Shown: positions 17,345-26,839 of the stretch, one piece after another
Numbering within the stretch: position 1 is the first letter of the stretch
Layout: every line of letters begins with the position of its first letter
DNA from: an uncultured Desulfobacter sp.
GTDB lineage: Bacteria > Desulfobacterota > Desulfobacteria > Desulfobacterales > Desulfobacteraceae
Assembly (NCBI RefSeq): GCF_963666675.1
Contig: NZ_OY762929.1
Span: 3,720,001 to 3,784,000 of the forward strand
DNA length: 64,000 nt
Direction of reading: 5' to 3'
Translations under genes and position numbers: made by a program
The notes under the pieces: generated by a model
Told to the model about the DNA's origin: nothing
Databases searched by the model: none
The model's input: only the letters and a program-made list of their open reading frames with translations

Positions 17345-18466
17345 ATGAAAAAAATTTTGTTTGTAATGGGCTGTCTATTGGCTGCATGCCTGGCAGTTAC
17401 CTTGGGAACCAGAAAAGCAGAGGCCCGGACAATTAAACTCGGGGTTGCCGGTGCCCATTCAGGTGACCTTGCATCCTATGGACTCCCGTCAGTGAATGCG
17501 GCCAAGCTGGTTGTCAAAAAGATCAATGCCAACGGCGGTATATTAGGCCAACAGGTTGAATTGCTTGTTGAAGACGATGCATGTAAACCTGAAATTGCCG
17601 GTAACACGGCAATGAAAGTGGTTTCAGACGGCGTTGACGTTGTCATGGGCCATATCTGCTCCGGGGCCACCAAGGCGGCGCTTGGTATTTACAAAGACGC
17701 TAAAATCGTTACCATGTCTCCGTCCGCCACCAATCCGGACCTGACATTGTCCGGTGAATATCCCAACTTTTTCAGAACCATCCCCCATGACGCCAAACAG
17801 GCCCAGCTCCAGGTCAAATTTGCCACCCAAACCCTTAAGGTTAAAAACGTCGTCATCCTCCATGACAAAGGGGATTACGGCAAAGGCCAGGGAGAGCTTG
17901 CCCAAAAATACTTCAAAGAAGCCGGTGTGAATATTCTGCTGTTTGAAGGGGTTACCCCGGGTGCCGTGGACTATTCGGCCATTGTTACCAAAGTGGAAAA
18001 AGCCCAGCCTGACCTGGTGGTCTGGGGCGGCTACCATCCGGAAGCCTCCAAAATCGTTACCCTGATGAGAAAACAAAGACTGGACACCCTGTTCATGGGT
18101 GCTGACGGCGTAAAAGATGACACCTTTATCAAGGTTGCCGGGGAGTATGCTGAAGGCGTATATGCCACAGGTCCCATGGATATTTCCGGCAACCCCATGG
18201 CAAAGACGGCAAAAGAGGAACACCAGCAAGCGTTTGGTTCAGATCCGGGTGCCTTTTTTGACGCGGCGTATGCGGCGACCCAGGCCCTGCTCAATGCCAT
18301 AGAAAAAGCCGGTTCTACGGACTATGACAAGGTGGTTCAAGCCCTGAGAACAGAATACGTTGAAACCCCCCTGGGCAAAATCCGCTTTGACGAAAATGGT
18401 GATGCCACAGGTATCGGCTTTTCCGTATACAGAGTGGTCAATGGCCAATTTGTTGAAGAAAAGTAG
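17345..18466 (+). CDS. livK: Branched-chain amino acid ABC transporter, periplasmic binding protein
   Basis: 373 residues with a signal peptide (about 1-27, cut after AEA). It is a type I periplasmic binding protein of the Leu/Ile/Val family: GVAGAHSGDLASYGLPSVNA, VVMGHICSGATKAAL and VTMSPSATNPDL are the ligand-pocket segments. It delivers branched-chain or related amino acids to LivHMGF. First gene of the liv cluster with its own consensus promoter; a hairpin separates it from livH, which would favour more binding protein than permease. Confidence 0.94.
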   Translation: MKKILFVMGCLLAACLAVTLGTRKAEARTIKLGVAGAHSGDLASYGLPSVNAAKLVVKKINANGGILGQQVELLVEDDACKPEIAGNTAMKVVSDGVDVVMGHICSGATKAALGIYKDAKIVTMSPSATNPDLTLSGEYPNFFRTIPHDAKQAQLQVKFATQTLKVKNVVILHDKGDYGKGQGELAQKYFKEAGVNILLFEGVTPGAVDYSAIVTKVEKAQPDLVVWGGYHPEASKIVTLMRKQRLDTLFMGADGVKDDTFIKVAGEYAEGVYATGPMDISGNPMAKTAKEEHQQAFGSDPGAFFDAAYAATQALLNAIEKAGSTDYDKVVQALRTEYVETPLGKIRFDENGDATGIGFSVYRVVNGQFVEEK

Positions 18467-18505
18467 TTTTTAAGCAAGGTCGATCAACCGAAATGATATA
18501 ATATG

Positions 18506-18536
18506 AAGGGGCGGCATCAGATGCCTGCCCCTTGTA
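18506..18536 (+). terminator. Hairpin between livK and livH (probable attenuator)
   Basis: AAGGGGC-GGCAT pairs with ATGCC-TGCCCCTT around a CAG loop, followed by the weak T-rich stretch TGTATCTTTT. It probably stops part of the transcription or protects the livK message, keeping the downstream genes at a lower level. Confidence 0.6.
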
Positions 18537-18585
18537 TCTTTTCGGACACCAGCCTTTCTATTTCCTTTGAAAAAACAGGTTACAC

Positions 18586-19494
18586 ATGGATTATGAATTT
18601 TTTTTAAAACTGTTCCTGGGCGGATTGACCCGGGGCAGTATCTATGCCTTGATTGCCCTGGGGTACACCATGGTATACGGCATAATTGAACTGATTAACT
18701 TTGCCCATGGTGAAATATATATGATCGGTGCCTTTACCGCGCTGATCATCTCCACGGTTTTGACCATGTCCGGCTTTCCGGCCCTGGCCGTCGCGCTGAT
18801 TGCGGCAGCGGCCGCTGTGTTTTATGCCTGCTGCTACGGGTATACCATGGAAAAAATTGCCTACAAGCCCCTGCGCAAGGCGCCACGACTATCCGCACTG
18901 ATCAGCGCCATCGGCATGTCGCTATTTCTTCAAAATTATGTGCTGCTTGCCCAGACTTCGGATTTTCTGCCCTTTCCCAGCCTGATTCCCGATTTTGAAT
19001 TCTGGGAGCCCTATGCACACATCATGTCTGCTCCGGAGCTTGCCATTATCGTCACCACAGTGATCGTCATGATCGGATTGACTTTTTTGATCAAATTTAC
19101 CCCCATCGGCAAAGCCATGCGGGCCACCTCCCAGGATAAAACCATGGCCATGCTGCTTGGCGTCAATGTCAACCGGGTCATCTCCTTAACCTTTATCATC
19201 GGGTCCGGCACAGCGGCCATCGGGGGCATGCTCATTGCTTCCCACATCGGTCAGATTAATTTTTACATGGGATTCATTGCCGGTATCAAAGCCTTTGTGG
19301 CAGCCGTGTTAGGCGGCATCGGCAGTATTCCCGGCGCTGTTTTAGGTTCCCTTGTTCTGGGATGGACAGAGAGTTTTTTCACCGGTTACATCTCCAGTGA
19401 TTATGAAGATGTATTTGCCTTTTTATTCCTGGTTCTGATCCTTATTTTCAGGCCTTCTGGAATTTTAGGCCGGGCGGAAACCAAAAAAGTTTAA
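18586..19494 (+). CDS. livH: Branched-chain amino acid ABC transporter permease
   Basis: 302 residues, about eight transmembrane segments. Family landmarks: GLTRGSIYALIALGYTMVYGIIELINFAHGEIYMIGAF near the N-terminus and the cytoplasmic EAA-like loop GKAMRATSQDKTMAMLLGVNVNRVI that contacts the ATPases. It forms the inner-membrane channel with LivM. Seventeen bases before livM. Confidence 0.94.
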   Translation: MDYEFFLKLFLGGLTRGSIYALIALGYTMVYGIIELINFAHGEIYMIGAFTALIISTVLTMSGFPALAVALIAAAAAVFYACCYGYTMEKIAYKPLRKAPRLSALISAIGMSLFLQNYVLLAQTSDFLPFPSLIPDFEFWEPYAHIMSAPELAIIVTTVIVMIGLTFLIKFTPIGKAMRATSQDKTMAMLLGVNVNRVISLTFIIGSGTAAIGGMLIASHIGQINFYMGFIAGIKAFVAAVLGGIGSIPGAVLGSLVLGWTESFFTGYISSDYEDVFAFLFLVLILIFRPSGILGRAETKKV

Positions 19495-19510
19495 ATTAAA
19501 GATAGAAATT

Positions 19511-20728
19511 ATGAATCTGTTACAAGAACTCAAACATTCCACCATCGCAGCGGTCTGGTTTATGTTCCTGACCTTTCCCATCATGGTGATCAAAGTCAAT
19601 ACCGTCACCAAAACCATTGAGTGGCGCTGGTGGAATATGGCCTTTATCGGCATTGCCTTTTTTTTCCTCTCCGCCCTGTGGCGCTACCTGCTCAAACGCA
19701 AAGAAAAAAATACGGGAAAAATCGGAGCGGACAAAAAACTTTCTGTTGTCAGAAAACGTCTGGCCGAAAAACGATTCTTTATTCCTGCAATGGTTTTGTT
19801 GATCATTGCCACCCTGGCGTTTCCCTACACCTTTTCCATGTACCAGACCACCATCATGATCTCAGCATTAATTTATGTGATGCTGGGGTTGGGACTGAAC
19901 ATCGTCATCGGGCTGGCCGGCCTTCTGGATCTGGGATATGTGGCCTTTTTTGCGGTGGGTGCATACGCCTATGCGCTTTTGAATCTGCATTTCGGCATGA
20001 CCTTCTGGATGGTGCTGCCCCTGGGCGGCCTCCTGGGAGCTGTTATGGGCCTTATCCTTGGATATCCCGTGCTTCGCCTGAGGGGAGACTATCTGGCCAT
20101 TGTGACCCTGGGCTTTGGTGAAATCATTCGCCTGGTGCTTGAGAACTGGAATGCCTTTTCCAAGGGTCCCAGCGGCATTGCCAATATCCCCAAACCGGGT
20201 CTGTTCGGCATTGATCTGACATTCCAGCAGAACTTTATTTATCTCTATTATATTATGGTGGCCCTGGTTATTTTTACCATATTTGTGATCAACCGGCTGC
20301 AGAACTCCCGGATCGGACGGGCCTGGATCGCCCTGAAAGATGATGAAATCGCCTGCCAGGCCATGGGCATTGACAAGGCAGGAACCAAACTGCGCGCCTT
20401 TGCCCTGGGCGCCACCTGGGCCGGCATGGCCGGCGTTGTGTTTGCCGCCAAAACCACATTTATCAATCCAGCCAGTTTCACCATCTGGGAATCGGTCATC
20501 ATTTTATGTACTGTGGTGCTGGGCGGTATGGGCTCCATTGCCGGTGTTATTTGCGGTGCCTTGATGCTGATCTTGCTGCCTGAGTATCTCCGGGCCGTCT
20601 CTGAATACAGGATGATTGTTTTTGGCGCCGTCCTGGTGCTGATGATGGTTTTTAAACCCGGCGGACTGATTGAAAACGTCAGAAAAACCTATCATTACAA
20701 AGAACATGAACATATGACTGAGCAATAG
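19511..20728 (+). CDS. livM: Branched-chain amino acid ABC transporter permease
   Basis: 405 residues. An extended N-terminus of about 100 residues with two membrane segments and a basic linker precedes the standard LivM core (GLGLNIVIGLAGLLDLGYVAFFAVGAYAYALL; RIGRAWIALKDDEIACQAMGID). Partner of LivH in the inner membrane. Ends two bases before livG. Confidence 0.94.
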   Translation: MNLLQELKHSTIAAVWFMFLTFPIMVIKVNTVTKTIEWRWWNMAFIGIAFFFLSALWRYLLKRKEKNTGKIGADKKLSVVRKRLAEKRFFIPAMVLLIIATLAFPYTFSMYQTTIMISALIYVMLGLGLNIVIGLAGLLDLGYVAFFAVGAYAYALLNLHFGMTFWMVLPLGGLLGAVMGLILGYPVLRLRGDYLAIVTLGFGEIIRLVLENWNAFSKGPSGIANIPKPGLFGIDLTFQQNFIYLYYIMVALVIFTIFVINRLQNSRIGRAWIALKDDEIACQAMGIDKAGTKLRAFALGATWAGMAGVVFAAKTTFINPASFTIWESVIILCTVVLGGMGSIAGVICGALMLILLPEYLRAVSEYRMIVFGAVLVLMMVFKPGGLIENVRKTYHYKEHEHMTEQ

Positions 20729-20730
20729 AT

Positions 20731-21528
20731 ATGAATAAACCTATTCTGGAAGTTAAAAATCTGACCATGGATTTCGGCGGACTCCGGGCCATCAACAGCC
20801 TGGATCTGACCATCAACCAGGGGGAAATTGCCGCGCTGATCGGTCCGAATGGCGCAGGGAAAACCACGTTTTTCAACTGCATCACAGGCATTTATACCCC
20901 CACCCAGGGAGATATTTTTATCAGGCCCAACGGGGATGATTCCACCAAAGAACGCATCAACGGACTCAAACCCAATCTGGTGACCCGCAAGGGCCTGGCC
21001 CGGACATTTCAAAATATCCGCTTGTTTGCCTCCATGACGGTTTTGGAAAATGTCATGATCGGATGTTACCCGGTCACAAAGGCAGGAATCCTTGGCGCCA
21101 TTTTCAGGGGCCCTGCCACCCGGGCCGAAGAGCAGTTTATCGTGGATAAAAGCTACGAAATATTAAAAAAAATCGGGCTTGAAACCTATGTGGATGAACT
21201 AGCCCTGAACCTGCCCTACGGCGCCCAGCGGCGTCTGGAAATTGCCAGGGCCATGGCCACTGATCCGTTCCTGCTTCTTCTGGACGAACCTGCGGCCGGC
21301 ATGAATCCCAAAGAGACCGAGGCCCTGAACGAATTGATTTTAAAATTAAGGGACGAAGAAAAGATCTCCATACTTTTGATTGAACACGACATGAAACTGG
21401 TCATGACCCTGTCCGAAAACATTTTCGTGGTGGATTACGGTAAAAAAATCGGTGAGGGCACCCCGGACCTGGTCCTGAATAATCCGGCGGTCATCAAGGC
21501 GTACCTGGGAGAAGAGATAGATGCTTAA
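20731..21528 (+). CDS. livG: Branched-chain amino acid ABC transporter ATP-binding protein
   Basis: 265 residues. Walker A GPNGAGKTT, ABC signature degenerate as LPYGAQRRLEIARA (the usual form in LivG), Walker B LLLLDEPAAGMNP, H-loop IEHDMKLVM. Couples ATP hydrolysis to LivHM together with LivF. Overlaps livF by eight bases, so translation is probably coupled. Confidence 0.95.
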   Translation: MNKPILEVKNLTMDFGGLRAINSLDLTINQGEIAALIGPNGAGKTTFFNCITGIYTPTQGDIFIRPNGDDSTKERINGLKPNLVTRKGLARTFQNIRLFASMTVLENVMIGCYPVTKAGILGAIFRGPATRAEEQFIVDKSYEILKKIGLETYVDELALNLPYGAQRRLEIARAMATDPFLLLLDEPAAGMNPKETEALNELILKLRDEEKISILLIEHDMKLVMTLSENIFVVDYGKKIGEGTPDLVLNNPAVIKAYLGEEIDA

Positions 21529-22228
21529 GATCAAAAATGTAGACACCTATTACGGCAACATCCAGGCCCTAAAAAACATCAGCATGGATGTCCGGGAAGG
21601 CGAGATCATCACCCTGATCGGGGCCAATGGTGCCGGAAAATCCACAACCCTGATGACCCTGTGCGGGGTAGTGCCCGCCGCCGGCGGAACCATTGAATTC
21701 CAGGGGCAGAATATCACCGGCATGCCGGCTGACCGGATTGCGGCCTTAGGCATCAGCCAGGTGCCCGAAGGCCGGAGAATCTTTCCCTATCTGACGGTCA
21801 TGGAAAATCTGGACATGGGGACCTTTCTGAGAAAGGATAAGGGTCAAATTAAAAAAGATTTGGAACACATGTTTGAGCTGTTTCCCATTCTGGCGGACCG
21901 AAGGAATCAGCAGGGCGGCACCCTAAGCGGGGGAGAACAGCAGATGCTCGCCATCTCCCGGGCCATCATGACCAAGCCCAAACTGCTGCTGCTTGATGAA
22001 CCCTCCCTTGGGCTCGCCCCCATCATCACCAAACGGATTTTCAATATTATCAAAAAAATCAACCAGGAATATAAAACCACCATCTTTTTAGTCGAACAAA
22101 ACGCCAACCTGGCCCTGAAGGTGGCGGACCGGGGATATGTGATGGAGACCGGCACCATCACCATGACCGACACAGGAGACAAACTTCTGGCCGACGAAGC
22201 GGTCAAAAAAGCATACCTCGGCATGTAA
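21521..22228 (+). CDS. livF: Branched-chain amino acid ABC transporter ATP-binding protein
   Basis: 235 residues. Walker A GANGAGKST, signature LSGGEQQMLAISRA, Walker B LLLLDEPSLGLAP, H-loop VEQNANLAL. Second ATPase of the transporter and last gene of the liv cluster; an aminopeptidase gene follows 18 bases later and may be read through. Confidence 0.95.
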   Translation: MLKIKNVDTYYGNIQALKNISMDVREGEIITLIGANGAGKSTTLMTLCGVVPAAGGTIEFQGQNITGMPADRIAALGISQVPEGRRIFPYLTVMENLDMGTFLRKDKGQIKKDLEHMFELFPILADRRNQQGGTLSGGEQQMLAISRAIMTKPKLLLLDEPSLGLAPIITKRIFNIIKKINQEYKTTIFLVEQNANLALKVADRGYVMETGTITMTDTGDKLLADEAVKKAYLGM

Positions 22229-22246
22229 TGAAAGGAACATACCAAT

Positions 22247-24013
22247 TTGAACACACACGATAAAATAAGCCTGCTGAGACAAAAAATGGATAAAGCCGGG
22301 GTCAGTGCCGTGATTATTCCCAATGCAGACCCCCACCAAAGCGAATACCTGGCCGAACACTGGCAAGCTTTAAAATGGCTGACCGGCTTTTCAGGGTCCG
22401 CCGGTACGGCGGTGGTGACAAAAACAGCGGCCGGCATGTGGACCGATTTTCGCTATTGGATCCAGGCCGCGTCCCAGTTGGACGATTTTGAACTATTCAG
22501 GCAGGGAGATGCCGATGTTCCCAACTTTGACACATGGCTGAGCCGGGCCTTGTCCGGTACCGACCGTGTTGCCCTGGATGGAAAAATGATCTCCGCGGCC
22601 CAGGCCGGCAAACTCAAAAAAAAACTGGGACACACGGGCATTGTTTTGGACACGACCATGGATCTGATTTCCGAGCTCTGGCAGGATCGGCCGCCCAAGC
22701 CCCAGACCCCGGCTTTTGAGCTGGACACCGCCTATGCCGGGGAATCCCGGAAAGAAAAATTTTCCCGCATACGCAAAAAAATGGCAGACAGCTGCGCCGA
22801 CTGCCATGTGCTGGCCGCCCTGGATGACATTGCCTGGACGTTTAATCTCCGGGGGGCAGACATCCACTCTAATCCGGTGAACCTGGCTTTTGCTCTGATA
22901 ACCGAAACTAAAATCAGTTTGTTCATGGATTCCGTCAAAGTCAGTGAGGCGCTTGAAACTGCCCTTGGCGCCGATGGCGTAGCCGTGTTTGACTACGACG
23001 ATTTTTATGAAACGATCCTTAACCTGGATACAACATCCAAAGTACTTGTTGACCCCGAACGGATTTCTGATTTTATTTACCAGGCCATTGGGACGCGCGC
23101 ACAGATTATTGAGCGGCCCAATCCATCGGTCATGTTTAAATGCCTGAAAAATAAAGTAGAAATCTCCCATATTCGCGAAACCGCAGTCAAAGATGGCCGG
23201 GCCGTGGTCAATTTTCTGCACTGGCTTGGTACAAGCGATGAGCCGAAAACCGAAATATCAACGGCAGAACAGCTTTTAAATTTTCGCAAAGAAGAGTCGG
23301 ACTTTATCCACCCCTCCTTTGACTCGATCATGGCGTTCAAGGAACATTCAGCGATCTGCCATTACAGTGCCGTCCCTGATACGGATCTACCCCTGGGCAC
23401 TGACGGCATGTTTCTGACCGACTCCGGCGGCAATTACCTGACCGGCACGACGGACATTACGCGCACCGTGCATTTGGGATCACCGACACGTCAGGAGATC
23501 CGGGATTACACCCTGGTGCTCAAGGCCCACATTGCCGTTGCAACGGCACGGTTTCCGGCCACAGCCAGGGGATACCAGATTGATGCCATGGCCCGCCGGC
23601 ATTTATGGCAGCAGGGACTGGACTTCGGTCACGGGACAGGTCACGGCGTGGGATTTTTCCTTTGCGTACACGAAGGCCCGGCACGTTTAAGCGCATTGCC
23701 GGTGGATATCGCCCTTAGACCCGGCATGCTTTTGACCAACGAACCGGGGCTTTACCGGGAGGGCCGGCACGGCATCCGGCTTGAAAACATGGTGCTGGTC
23801 ACCGAAGACCGGGAAACTCAGTTCGGCAAATTTTTAACATTTGAAAACATGACCTTCTGCCATTTTGAGCGCAATCTTATGGATAAATCCATGCTCAGCA
23901 CCCAGGAAGTCAGCTGGATCAATGCATATCACAAAATGGTTTATGACCGGCTTGCACCAGGCCTTGATGGTCCGGTCCGTCGATGGCTTGGGGAAAAGAC
24001 CAACGCGCTTTAA
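22247..24013 (+). CDS. Xaa-Pro aminopeptidase (aminopeptidase P, M24 family)
   Basis: 588 residues, the long three-domain type of aminopeptidase P: two creatinase-like N-terminal domains (1-150 and 160-310) and a C-terminal pita-bread domain. Metal ligands are visible in DSGGNYLTGTTDITRT (two Asp), GHGTGHGVGF (His), LTNEPGLY (Glu) and GIRLENMVLV (Glu). It removes N-terminal residues before proline. The start is a TTG after AAAGGAA. Its place directly after livF suggests a link between peptide breakdown and amino acid uptake, inferred only from position. Confidence 0.93.
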   Translation: MNTHDKISLLRQKMDKAGVSAVIIPNADPHQSEYLAEHWQALKWLTGFSGSAGTAVVTKTAAGMWTDFRYWIQAASQLDDFELFRQGDADVPNFDTWLSRALSGTDRVALDGKMISAAQAGKLKKKLGHTGIVLDTTMDLISELWQDRPPKPQTPAFELDTAYAGESRKEKFSRIRKKMADSCADCHVLAALDDIAWTFNLRGADIHSNPVNLAFALITETKISLFMDSVKVSEALETALGADGVAVFDYDDFYETILNLDTTSKVLVDPERISDFIYQAIGTRAQIIERPNPSVMFKCLKNKVEISHIRETAVKDGRAVVNFLHWLGTSDEPKTEISTAEQLLNFRKEESDFIHPSFDSIMAFKEHSAICHYSAVPDTDLPLGTDGMFLTDSGGNYLTGTTDITRTVHLGSPTRQEIRDYTLVLKAHIAVATARFPATARGYQIDAMARRHLWQQGLDFGHGTGHGVGFFLCVHEGPARLSALPVDIALRPGMLLTNEPGLYREGRHGIRLENMVLVTEDRETQFGKFLTFENMTFCHFERNLMDKSMLSTQEVSWINAYHKMVYDRLAPGLDGPVRRWLGEKTNAL

Positions 24014-24100
24014 AGATCTAAAATATTGCATCTATCACGCGCTTTGCTTCCAAATCATGGTATGCTATAAAGCTTTCAGCATCTAAGCGAGAATTAAAAA

Positions 24101-25957
24101 ATGCAAAACAATCCGATTCAAAATAAAATTATCGCCGCGCTGGTTGATGACGGTTTTCTCTCCCCGGAAAAGGCAAAAATTGTCGAACGGGTTAAGGCCA
24201 AACTCTCTTCTGAAACAACCATCATCAATGTGCTCAAAGATCTGAATTACATCACGGACAGCCAACTTAAAAAAATCCTGCGCTCGGACCAGCTCTCTTT
24301 GAGAATCGGTGATCTTCTGGTTGAATTCGGGTATTTAACCCCGGAAAAGCTCAAAGCCGCCCTGGATATCCAATCCAGAGAACATGGTAAACAGCTGGGG
24401 CAGATCATTATCGATCACCATTTCATGAGCGAGCATGATTTTCTGGAGGTGCTCTCGGTCCAGTTAGGCTTTCCCTTTGTCAACCTGTCCGTGGAGGAAC
24501 TGGATTCGGAGCTTCTGGAAAAGGCGCCTATGAAATGGTGCCAGTCCAATCAATTCCTTCCGGTTCGAAAACAAAATGACCACATAATTATTGCCTTTGC
24601 CGATCCCTTTAATCAAACCAGTATCAACGCCGCAAAAAAACTTTACGGGGACTCAATAGAGATCGCAATCTCCTCTCCGGGGTCCATCGACCGTATTCAC
24701 CAGCATCTGGTGTCCGGACGCAAATCAGAAAAGCCCATTGATGAAAACACGGCCATGGGTATCGTGGATACCATTATTTCCGCGGCGATCGTGGCCGGCG
24801 CGTCGGATATTCATATCGAACCCCTTAAGGACAGACTCCAGGTCAAATTCAGAATTGACGGCATACTGATGTTTCACCGGGAGTTGCCGCCCGAGTCCAC
24901 CGCCATGGTCACAGCCCGCATCAAGGTACTTGCCAAAGCCGATATTGCAGAAAAAAGGAAACACCAGGACGGCCGGATGAGTTTTGAGCACAAAGGCAAT
25001 CTCTACGACTTGCGTGCCTCCTTTTATGCGGCTGTATTCGGGGAAAAGGTGGTACTCAGAATTCTTAACCGCATTGACCAGATTATCCCCATAGAAGAGA
25101 TCGGCATGCCGCCAAAGGTGCTCACCCGCTATCTTCGCGATGTACTCGGCGTCCCTTCAGGCGTATTGATTATTACCGGCCCCACTGGATCGGGCAAGAC
25201 CACGACCCTGTATTCCTCCATAAAACACATTAAACAGCCTGAAATCAGTATTATTACAGCCGAAGATCCTGTGGAATTTGTCATGGAGGGAATTACCCAA
25301 TGCTCCATCAACCCCAACATCAACCTGACCTATGAAGAGACCCTGCGGCATGTGGTGCGCCAGGACCCCGACGTTATCGTTATTGGTGAAATACGGGACA
25401 ACTATTCTGCAGAGGTGGCAGTCCATGCGGCACTGACCGGCCACAAGGTGCTCACCTCTTTTCATACGGAGGACAGCATATCAGGGCTGATTCGATTGAT
25501 GAACATGAATATCGAAGCCTTTTTGATCTCATCCACCGTGGTCTGCGTCTTGTCCCAGCGGTTGCTGCGCAAGGTCTGCTCCCAGTGCACCCGACCCCAC
25601 AAGCCCTCTGCCGGGGAACTCAAGCTGCTGAACTTCATTCCCCAGGACATTTCCAAATACAATTTTTGCAAGGGAGCCGGCTGCCAAAAGTGCAATTACA
25701 CCGGCTACAAAGGCAGGGTGGCCGTGTTTGAAATGCTGGTACTCAACGAAAAGGTCAGGGAAGCCATATTGGACCACAAATCCACGTTTGACATCAGAAA
25801 AATAAGTCTTGAAACCACCAACTTGGTGACCTTGATGGAAGATGCCCTGTCCAAGGCAGCTGACGGAATAACCACTTTGGACGAAATATTCAGATGCGTT
25901 CCCAGGCTGATTCCTCCCCGATCCATCCAAACCATTAAGCAGCTGTCAGGAATTTAA
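24101..25957 (+). CDS. GspE/PilB-type secretion or pilus assembly ATPase
   Basis: 618 residues. An N-terminal MshEN/T2SSE_N domain (IGDLLVEFGYLTPEKLKAAL; LGQIIIDHHFMSEHDFLEVL; LGFPFVNLS) is followed by the ATPase: Walker A GPTGSGKTT, Asp box, Walker B IVIGEIRD, His box TGHKVLTSFHTED, and a zinc site CSQC...CQKC. MshEN domains often bind cyclic-di-GMP. No pilin or secretin genes are near; only an HDOD gene, one base downstream, is paired with it. It may serve a pilus system encoded elsewhere or a gliding-type machine. Confidence 0.9.
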   Translation: MQNNPIQNKIIAALVDDGFLSPEKAKIVERVKAKLSSETTIINVLKDLNYITDSQLKKILRSDQLSLRIGDLLVEFGYLTPEKLKAALDIQSREHGKQLGQIIIDHHFMSEHDFLEVLSVQLGFPFVNLSVEELDSELLEKAPMKWCQSNQFLPVRKQNDHIIIAFADPFNQTSINAAKKLYGDSIEIAISSPGSIDRIHQHLVSGRKSEKPIDENTAMGIVDTIISAAIVAGASDIHIEPLKDRLQVKFRIDGILMFHRELPPESTAMVTARIKVLAKADIAEKRKHQDGRMSFEHKGNLYDLRASFYAAVFGEKVVLRILNRIDQIIPIEEIGMPPKVLTRYLRDVLGVPSGVLIITGPTGSGKTTTLYSSIKHIKQPEISIITAEDPVEFVMEGITQCSINPNINLTYEETLRHVVRQDPDVIVIGEIRDNYSAEVAVHAALTGHKVLTSFHTEDSISGLIRLMNMNIEAFLISSTVVCVLSQRLLRKVCSQCTRPHKPSAGELKLLNFIPQDISKYNFCKGAGCQKCNYTGYKGRVAVFEMLVLNEKVREAILDHKSTFDIRKISLETTNLVTLMEDALSKAADGITTLDEIFRCVPRLIPPRSIQTIKQLSGI

Positions 25958-25958
25958 A

Positions 25959-26810
25959 ATGAACCAAAAAGCATCGATTCTGGATACCCTGAAAAAATAT
26001 ATTTCAAACCAAAAAAATTTTCCCGTACTTCATCCGGATGCCGCCAGGCTTCAGGGTGAAATAACCAAAAATGATCCGGACCTGTCCCGGGTCAAGCGCC
26101 TGATTCTTAATGATCCCACCCTGACAGGGGAAATTCTCAAGATTGCCAATTCCTCCTATTATAAAGGGCTGGGAGAAGTCTCCACCATTAAGGAAGCATC
26201 TCTTCGTTTAGGCAACGATGAATTATATAACATTATTATACGTGTCATTCTCCGCAAAAATTTTTCATCAAAGATGCCCAGGATCAAAAAGCGCCAGGAT
26301 CAACTGTGGACCCATTCCGTAGCAGCGGCCTTTGCCTCTTTGTGGCTCTGCCGTCACCTGAAGCTTATGGACTTGACGTCCAAGGCCTTTATTGCGGGCC
26401 TGCTCCACGATGTGGGTAAACTTTGCCTTTTATCCGCTATTGAGCAATTTATGAGTGATGAACAGGACAAGGGGCAACTCACTTCAGACCTGATAGAAAA
26501 AATTTTGGTGAACCTCCACGCAAACCAGGGTTTTGCCCTGTTATCAAGCTGGCATCTGCCGAACATTTATTGTGAAATTGCCCGGGACCACCACATGGAT
26601 AATTTTGAAGAATCAAACACGCTTCTTGTGGTCGTCCGGCTGGCAGACATGGTCTGCAAGAAGGTGGAGGCCGCCTCCCCCCAAGAGGATTTCACCTTTA
26701 TCATGGGATCCCGAGAAGCAGATATACTAGGGGTAAAAGAGACCAGTATTGCCCTGCTGGAAATTGCCATGGAAGATGCGCACATCTTTCAGGCAGCATC
26801 TCAACCATAG
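25959..26810 (+). CDS. HDOD-domain protein
   Basis: 283 residues, essentially one HDOD domain: LPDAARLQGEI-like start, ILKIANSSYYKGLGEVSTIKEASLRLG, and an HD-like AFIAGLLHDVGKLCLLSA. HDOD proteins act in signal transduction, often around cyclic-di-GMP and motility. It starts one base after the GspE/PilB-type gene, so the two are almost surely co-translated. It may control that ATPase. Confidence 0.88.
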   Translation: MNQKASILDTLKKYISNQKNFPVLHPDAARLQGEITKNDPDLSRVKRLILNDPTLTGEILKIANSSYYKGLGEVSTIKEASLRLGNDELYNIIIRVILRKNFSSKMPRIKKRQDQLWTHSVAAAFASLWLCRHLKLMDLTSKAFIAGLLHDVGKLCLLSAIEQFMSDEQDKGQLTSDLIEKILVNLHANQGFALLSSWHLPNIYCEIARDHHMDNFEESNTLLVVVRLADMVCKKVEAASPQEDFTFIMGSREADILGVKETSIALLEIAMEDAHIFQAASQP

Positions 26811-26839
26811 GCGACAAAATAAAATATTCAGTCGTTATC

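Noticed and set aside
22247..24013. Large minus-strand frame (242 codons) inside the aminopeptidase gene
   Set aside because: It lies wholly antisense to a gene with complete catalytic motifs and has no family pattern.
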